Shown here: positions 4,587 through 7,621 of the stretch, one piece after another | Layout: every line of letters starts with the position of its first letter | Numbering within the stretch: the first letter of the stretch is position 1 | Origin: RGIG8775 sp045612185 | GTDB taxonomy: Bacteria > Bacillota > Clostridia > Oscillospirales > CAG-272 | Reading direction: 5' to 3' | Length of the DNA: 7,621 nt | Assembly (NCBI GenBank): GCA_045612185.1 | Contig: JAZKYO010000064.1 | Location: 1-7,621, forward strand | Position numbers and translations under genes: made by a program | The notes under the pieces: generated by a model | Told to the model about the DNA's origin: nothing | Database searches by the model: none | The model's input: only the letters and a program-made list of their open reading frames with translations

Positions 4587-6203
4587 TTTCTTGGGAACAA
4601 AAACGGTATAGGTGTCGTTTTCGGGGTCGTTACCGCCTGCCGAGGCAAAGTCCACAAGGGTCATTTCGGGAGAGTCAAGGCGCACTATTGCCTCGTCGCC
4701 CGCCTCCGCACGCTCAAACTCTGTATCCGCCGAAAGCTCCTGCCACAGCTCACCGCCAAAATGGGTGTCGTGCGCCATGAGAATCGGACCGTAGTTTACC
4801 GAAAGATAGGGCTTCCCGTCTATTTCGTGGCTGTTTGTAACAACCTTTTCCTCAAGCGAAAGCAGAATTTCGCTTTCGCCCGCGGGGATCTCGGCGGTGA
4901 GATAGCCGTCCTCAAGCTCCGCACCAACGCTTATCTTATAGCTGTCACACCACTCGGGAACGCGGAGCTTAAGCTTTACGGGGTGTTCTGCCTTAACCGA
5001 AAGCTTGATTTCACCCGACCTTGGATAATCGGTGGTCTGAACGCACTTTACGCCGTCGCATTCAAACCTTGACGAGGTGTAAACCATGGGAATAAGCGTC
5101 TCGCCGTCGTAGTAATAAAGCATATCGTTGAGGTATGAGAAGAGCGTGAATCCGCGGTAGCGGCAGCACTGATACATTCCCCCCGCGGTGCGGTAAATTT
5201 TCCGTCCGTAGTTGCCCTGATAGTAGGCAAGGTCGCTTCCCGATTTTTCAAGCGAGCCGCACATATGGTTAAAGAGCGTCTTTTCAATAACGTCAAGATA
5301 TTTCGCCTCGGGGAACACGTGGAAAAGGGCGACGGCAAGCTCGACAATTCCTACTGCCACGCAGGTCTCGTTGGGCTTCTCCTCGGTGGGCATAAGGCGC
5401 GGAGCGTTGCCGTTTTCGGTCCAGCTTTCGTAAATCGTGCCGTTGCCCGTGTTGCGTATCTGCGTAGCGCGTATTTCCTCAAAATAGCGCTCTGCCGCCT
5501 TTATCGCTTTGCGGTTTTCGGTAATAAGACCGTACTTAAGCACCGCAAGATAAACCACTATCATCTCAATTCCTTTTTGAGAGCGCAGAGTGAGAATACT
5601 GTCAAAGGAGATCAGATTCATGTCGGTGGTCTCGCAATAGTCGATGACGTCGCCCACGAAATCGAGATACTTTCGGTCGCCTGTTACCTCGTATGCGCGA
5701 AGAATCGGATAAAGGCAGGAGATGTGTTGGCTTCCTTTGTTGGTGGCGTTAAGAATGTCGGGATGTCCCTCGCCCGAAAAGCAGTTGACAATCCAGTCGG
5801 CAGCGCGGCGCACCAGCGCGAGAATTTTTCCGTCGCCCGTGGCGTCGTACATTCTTGTAAGCCCGTAGAGAGTAAAGGACTGATTCCAAACTGAAAACAT
5901 CTGGAGCTCGTTGCCCTCGCCGAGCATGCCGAGATATCCGTCGGCGCGAATGTTTTTTTCTATGCTGTCAACCACCGCCATGCCCTTTCGCAAGGCTCTT
6001 TCGTCGCCTTCGCGCTCGTAGTATCGGGCGCATATATCCATAAATTTTCCTGTAAACTCGGGCTCGGCGTATTTCAACACTTGCTCGCCCACGTAGGTGG
6101 CGGCGTGAATATTTTCGTCTATTTTTTCATAGAAGTTTTCTCTGACCTTGGAAAAGCGGTCAAAAAGAACGCCTCCTGTAAGCCAGGATATTGCCTTGTT
6201 CAT
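4584..6203 (-). CDS. GH127-family (DUF1680-like) glycoside hydrolase, probable beta-L-arabinofuranosidase type
   Basis: This 539-aa protein has no signal peptide, so it probably acts in the cytoplasm on imported oligosaccharides. GH127 enzymes cut beta-L-arabinofuranosides and related 5-ring sugars of plant glycans, including pectin RG-II side chains, using a zinc-bound cysteine nucleophile. The N-terminal two-thirds is alpha-helical with (alpha/alpha)-barrel features (WNQSFTLYGLTRMYDATGD near 106-124, KGSQHISCLYPILRAYEVTGD near 156-176). The rest is beta-rich and ends in a jelly-roll-like domain. The zinc site is visible: Glu279 and Cys281 in NETCVAVG, and Cys346-Cys347 in YQCCRYRG. Glu263 precedes Glu279 by 16 residues, the same spacing as acid/base E322 to E338 in Bifidobacterium HypBA1 (from memory). 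The CC motif is followed by RYR instead of the common PPN, so this is a divergent subfamily and its exact linkage is open. The start at 6203 has AAAGGAA at normal spacing; the longer frame to 6443 runs back through the control region and is not credible. Confidence 0.88.
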   Translation of the reverse strand: MNKAISWLTGGVLFDRFSKVRENFYEKIDENIHAATYVGEQVLKYAEPEFTGKFMDICARYYEREGDERALRKGMAVVDSIEKNIRADGYLGMLGEGNELQMFSVWNQSFTLYGLTRMYDATGDGKILALVRRAADWIVNCFSGEGHPDILNATNKGSQHISCLYPILRAYEVTGDRKYLDFVGDVIDYCETTDMNLISFDSILTLRSQKGIEMIVVYLAVLKYGLITENRKAIKAAERYFEEIRATQIRNTGNGTIYESWTENGNAPRLMPTEEKPNETCVAVGIVELAVALFHVFPEAKYLDVIEKTLFNHMCGSLEKSGSDLAYYQGNYGRKIYRTAGGMYQCCRYRGFTLFSYLNDMLYYYDGETLIPMVYTSSRFECDGVKCVQTTDYPRSGEIKLSVKAEHPVKLKLRVPEWCDSYKISVGAELEDGYLTAEIPAGESEILLSLEEKVVTNSHEIDGKPYLSVNYGPILMAHDTHFGGELWQELSADTEFERAEAGDEAIVRLDSPEMTLVDFASAGGNDPENDTYTVFVPKK

Positions 6204-6211
6204 AATATAAT

Positions 6212-6217
6212 TCCTTT
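6212..6217 (-). promoter_or_regulatory. Ribosome binding site of the GH127 gene
   Basis: AAAGGA on the minus strand, 8 nt before the ATG at 6203. It supports that start over the upstream in-frame ATG at 6443. Confidence 0.75.
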
Positions 6218-6227
6218 CTGGGATTTG

Positions 6228-6245
6228 ATGATTATATTTTATCAT
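6228..6245. promoter_or_regulatory. Operator candidate A (palindrome ATGAT-N8-ATCAT)
   Basis: Inverted arms ATGAT (6228-6232) and ATCAT (6241-6245) span the -10 region of the leftward promoter. A protein bound here would block leftward transcription. The short arms make this weak alone; its value is the similarity to the two sites upstream. Confidence 0.35.
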
Positions 6246-6265
6246 ATTATCGTGATACATTTCAA
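6231..6265 (-). promoter_or_regulatory. Candidate leftward promoter of the GH127/rhamnose operon
   Basis: On the minus strand, TTGAAA (6265-6260) is followed after 18 nt by TAAAAT (6241-6236). A perfect TATAAT (6236-6231) overlaps its end and could serve as the -10 with a poorer -35. Either places the transcript start near 6224-6229, giving a short leader that is almost entirely the ribosome binding site. Two palindromes overlap these elements. Confidence 0.55.
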
Positions 6266-6270
6266 TATCA
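6253..6270. promoter_or_regulatory. Operator candidate B (palindrome TGATA-N8-TATCA)
   Basis: Inverted arms TGATA (6253-6257) and TATCA (6266-6270) enclose the -35 of the leftward promoter. The left half reads TGATACA, identical to the half-site of the palindrome at 6296-6321. Confidence 0.4.
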
Positions 6271-6295
6271 TAAAATGCATTTTGAAAAATATTTT

Positions 6296-6321
6296 TGATA
6301 CATTGTTGACAATTTGTATCA
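6296..6321. promoter_or_regulatory. Operator candidate C (TGATACA-N12-TGTATCA) over the rightward -35
   Basis: Perfect 7-bp inverted arms TGATACA (6296-6302) and TGTATCA (6315-6321) surround the TTGACA -35 of the rpiR-type gene. A second inverted repeat, ATTGT (6302-6306) / ACAAT (6309-6313), is nested inside with its centre shifted by 1 nt. The placement suits autorepression by the RpiR protein, but the binding protein is inferred. Confidence 0.55.
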
Positions 6322-6334
6322 TTTGTGGTAGGAT
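6306..6334 (+). promoter_or_regulatory. Rightward sigma-A promoter of the RpiR-family gene
   Basis: A perfect -35 TTGACA (6306-6311), a 17-nt spacer and -10 TAGGAT (6329-6334) predict a transcript start near 6341. This leaves a leader of about 96 nt before the ATG at 6437, most of it folded into the hairpin at 6349-6403. Confidence 0.82.
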
Positions 6335-6348
6335 TGTAACAAGAAATG

Positions 6349-6403
6349 AATTGTATTTTGGGGAGTTGTTCGCACAGCAACAGCTCCCATGCAAAATACA
6401 ATT
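6349..6403 (+). other. Long 5'-UTR stem-loop ahead of the RpiR-family gene
   Basis: Left arm AATTGTATTTTG (6349-6360) pairs perfectly with CAAAATACAATT (6392-6403). Directly inside, GGGAGTTGTT (6361-6370) pairs with AACAGCTCCC (6379-6388) with one G-U pair, leaving an 8-nt loop and a 3-nt bulge (6389-6391). The result is about 22 paired positions, starting some 8 nt after the predicted transcript start. No T-run follows, so it is not a standard terminator. It may stabilise the leader, serve as a protein-binding site, or be a spread-out DNA operator. Confidence 0.75.
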
Positions 6404-6421
6404 TACCGTACAACGTACACC

Positions 6422-6430
6422 AAGAAAGGA
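6422..6430 (+). promoter_or_regulatory. Ribosome binding site of the RpiR-family gene
   Basis: AAGAAAGGA ends 6 nt before the ATG at 6437, which selects this start over the in-frame ATG at 6389. The earlier ATG would begin inside the hairpin bulge and lacks an RBS. Confidence 0.8.
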
Positions 6431-6436
6431 TATCAC

Positions 6437-7303
6437 ATGTCAAAAAACATTCTTTATCTCATTCGCCTTGAGGACATAAGAAAAAAGAGCCGCGGCTCGG
6501 ACGGCAAAATAGCAGATTATATTCTTTCCAATCGCCACGACGTTGCAAATATGACCCTGATGGGGCTTGCCGAAGGCGCGGGAACGGGATACGCCACCGT
6601 TTGCCGATTTTTCAAAAAGCTTGGGGTTTTGGGCTTCAAGGATTTCAAAAAAATAGTTATTGAAGAGCTTGAAAGCTCCAAAGACAATCCCAACGCAGAG
6701 ATAGCCTCTCCCGCCCTCGGTACGCAGAGCTTTGACCAGATAAACAAACAAATTTGCGAATACTCCGCCAGTATCGTGTCAAACTGCGGCAGGCTTATTA
6801 AAAACGACGACCTGGAGCACGCGGTGGCAGCCATTAAAAACGCGCGACACATTCAGTTTGTGGGCGTTGGAACCTCGGCGGTTACGGCGCAGTACGCCTA
6901 CACCAAGTTTTTCCGTGTCAAGCCCTCAATTTCTTTTGACAACGACCCTATAATTTCAAAAATGAGAGCCGCCAAGCTTGATGAGGGCAGTCTGCTTATC
7001 GCCATTTCCTCCTCGGGGCGCACCAAGAGCGTTATTGAAAACGCGCGTATCGCGCGCGAGAAAAAGGCTACCGTTATTTCAATATGCGATTTCGTGGACT
7101 CGCCGCTGGCGAATATATCGGATATCAGCATCTGCACGACAGTCAGAGACTCCAACAAGTACATCGACCTTGATTTTCCGCTTATTCAAGGTCAAATAAC
7201 CCTTGTGGACCTGCTTTACGCCTGCCTTTACAGCAAGCTGTCCCGAATTGCCGACGAGAATTTCCGCGCCACTCAGGAAGCGGTAACCGAAGATAAAATC
7301 TGA
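6437..7303 (+). CDS. RpiR/MurR-family transcriptional regulator (HTH_6 + SIS domain)
   Basis: This 288-aa DNA-binding regulator senses a phosphorylated sugar. The N-terminal HTH_6 domain covers about 1-77, with the recognition-helix region LMGLAEGAGTGYATVCRFFKKLG (40-63) followed by the family hallmark GFKDFKK. A linker leads to a SIS phosphosugar-binding domain at about 125-260: FVGVGTSAVTAQ (141-152) and AISSSGRTKSVIENARIA (189-206) are the phosphate-binding loops, and ATVISI follows. Length is typical (about 280-290). It is transcribed away from the GH127-esterase-isomerase-rhaD cluster across a shared control region containing palindromes, so it probably regulates that cluster and itself. 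A rhamnose- or arabinose-derived phosphate is the likely effector, by inference only. It is the only regulator in the window; no AraC-type RhaR/RhaS or DeoR-type rhamnose regulator is seen here. No clear terminator follows the stop. Confidence 0.95.
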   Translation: MSKNILYLIRLEDIRKKSRGSDGKIADYILSNRHDVANMTLMGLAEGAGTGYATVCRFFKKLGVLGFKDFKKIVIEELESSKDNPNAEIASPALGTQSFDQINKQICEYSASIVSNCGRLIKNDDLEHAVAAIKNARHIQFVGVGTSAVTAQYAYTKFFRVKPSISFDNDPIISKMRAAKLDEGSLLIAISSSGRTKSVIENARIAREKKATVISICDFVDSPLANISDISICTTVRDSNKYIDLDFPLIQGQITLVDLLYACLYSKLSRIADENFRATQEAVTEDKI

Positions 7304-7460
7304 CGCACCTGGCGGTGGGCCTATGCGCTTCGCGGCTCACGAATTTTAGATTGAGTGAACATAACCCACGCACACCGAAAAATGTCGGCTCGACACCGCC
7401 ATTTTTCTGCACACGAATGGGATTGATGTGTTCAAATTATAGTTTGTAGGTGTGTTGTAG
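7304..7460. other. Gene-free stretch after the regulator, hairpin near 7377-7407
   Basis: No credible coding sequence was found here. An inverted repeat GAAAAATG (7377-7384) / CATTTTTC (7400-7407) encloses a second one, TGTCG (7383-7387) / CGACA (7391-7395). The A-run before and T-run after resemble a weak bidirectional terminator, which could end the regulator's mRNA. An 8-bp direct repeat TTGTAGGT occurs at 7444-7451 and 7455-7462. The stretch looks like repeat-derived intergenic DNA. Confidence 0.45.
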
Positions 7461-7529
7461 GTAACGCTTTCATAAGGCTACCTCCGGGAGGGAGCTGGCG
7501 CCGTAGGCGACTGAGGGAGAGTGCGTTAC
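7461..7529. repeat. 69-nt palindromic intergenic repeat with 7-bp inverted ends
   Basis: The inverted ends GTAACGC (7461-7467) and GCGTTAC (7523-7529) enclose two hairpins: GGCTACCTC (7476-7484) with GAGGGAGCT (7488-7496), 8 of 9 positions paired including one G-U, and CGCC (7499-7502) with GGCG (7506-7509). The core, a GGAGCTGGC...CGACTGAGGGAG pattern, matches a dispersed intergenic repeat type I associate with Ruminococcaceae-like genomes. This is recognition from memory and was not searched. It looks like a non-autonomous, MITE- or REP-like unit. Confidence 0.6.
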
Positions 7530-7550
7530 AATAAAGTTAGCACAAATCTA

Positions 7551-7621
7551 AAGTCACGCAGGCTCCTTCCGTCACGCTACGCAGCGAACCCCCAAAGCTC
7601 ATTTCATTCGCTTCGGGGAAC
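7551..7621. repeat. Second palindromic repeat candidate, cut by the right window edge
   Basis: GTCACGC occurs twice (7553-7559 and 7571-7577). Small inverted repeats are CGCT (7575-7578) / AGCG (7583-7586), and AGCGAA (7583-7588) / TTCGCT (7608-7613). The GGCTCCTTCCGTCACGC block echoes the neighbouring repeat's GGCT-CCTCC style on the same strand. Its end lies outside the window. The bases 7530-7550 between the repeats hold nothing recognisable. Confidence 0.4.

Larger units (their letters stand above)
6204..6436. promoter_or_regulatory. Divergent control region between the GH127 operon and the RpiR gene
   Basis: This 233-nt very A/T-rich region carries promoters in both directions, three palindromes built from TGAT/ATCA-type half-sites, two 12-bp self-complementary blocks (AAAATGCATTTT at 6272-6283 and AAAAATATTTTT at 6285-6296), and a long hairpin (6349-6403). 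Its position between a sugar-degradation operon and an RpiR-family regulator makes shared control by that regulator likely. Confidence 0.75.

Noticed and set aside
4574..4657. 28-codon N-terminal extension of the lipoprotein gene
   Set aside because: It overlaps the end of the GH127 gene and would place residues ahead of a clear lipoprotein signal peptide; the TAAGGAG site fits the ATG at 4573.
5265..5894. 209-codon rightward open frame opposite the GH127 gene
   Set aside because: Antisense shadow with no recognisable domain; the leftward frame carries the conserved Glu/Cys catalytic set.
6389..6436. Earlier in-frame ATG for the RpiR-type regulator
   Set aside because: It lies in the bulge of the leader hairpin without an RBS; the ATG at 6437 has AAGAAAGGA at 6 nt and gives the normal family N-terminus.
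6204..6443. 80-codon in-frame N-terminal extension of the GH127 gene
   Set aside because: It runs back through both divergent promoters and the long hairpin, lacks an RBS, is rich in Cys/Tyr/Asn unlike the family, and the ATG at 6203 has AAAGGAA at proper spacing.
7182..7412. 76-codon leftward open frame over the 3' end of the regulator
   Set aside because: It overlaps the SIS domain coding region and then repeat-like DNA, with no RBS and no family resemblance.
1..7621. CRISPR array, tRNA or rRNA genes
   Set aside because: No regularly spaced direct repeats, no cloverleaf with a TTCGA-type arm, and no rRNA-like sequence was seen on either strand.

Overview
The window looks like a piece of a Clostridia-type (Bacillota) chromosome, probably from an uncultured gut or rumen anaerobe. 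This is inferred from AAGGAG-type ribosome binding sites, a TTGACA/TAGGAT promoter, an RpiR-family regulator beside carbohydrate genes, and intergenic palindromic repeats of a kind I associate with Oscillospiraceae/Ruminococcaceae-like genomes. No 16S or other taxonomic marker is present, so the placement is tentative.

Left part (1-1470, rightward): the 3' end of a REP-associated tyrosine transposase (RAYT, HUH type) enters from the left edge. It is followed by a ten-helix EamA/DMT-family transporter whose codon use is visibly more A/T-rich than the genes to its right. A strong bidirectional terminator (1363-1397) and a GTAG-preceded perfect hairpin (1432-1455), which looks like a REP element, fill the gap between the transporter and the convergent gene cluster.

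Centre (1473-6203, leftward): four genes that read as one plant-polysaccharide (pectin/rhamnogalacturonan) side-chain and rhamnose module. In transcription order they are: (1) an intracellular GH127-type glycoside hydrolase; (2) a surface lipoprotein with an SGNH/CE2-like deacetylase fold; (3) a TIM-barrel sugar isomerase with the metal-ligand pattern of the RhaI-type L-rhamnose isomerase; (4) L-rhamnulose-1-phosphate aldolase (rhaD). Genes 1-2 and 3-4 are tightly coupled (TAAGGAG and TAATG junctions). The 2-3 junction is a 153-nt gap holding a palindrome-bearing repeat candidate. The rhamnulokinase needed between isomerase and aldolase is not in the window.

Right part (6204-7303): a 233-nt divergent control region with a near-consensus promoter, three TGATA/TATCA-type palindromes over the promoter elements of both directions, and a long 5'-UTR hairpin. 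It leads rightward into an RpiR/MurR-family phosphosugar-sensing regulator, the obvious candidate to control the leftward cluster and itself.

Right edge (7304-7621): about 318 nt with no gene, made of palindromic intergenic repeat candidates, including a 69-nt unit bounded by 7-bp inverted ends.

Working model: acetyl groups are removed from imported or surface-bound pectic oligosaccharide by the lipoprotein esterase, the L-arabinofuranosyl-type side sugar is cut in the cytoplasm by the GH127 enzyme, released L-rhamnose is isomerised and finally split to DHAP and L-lactaldehyde by RhaD, and the RpiR protein senses a phosphorylated intermediate.
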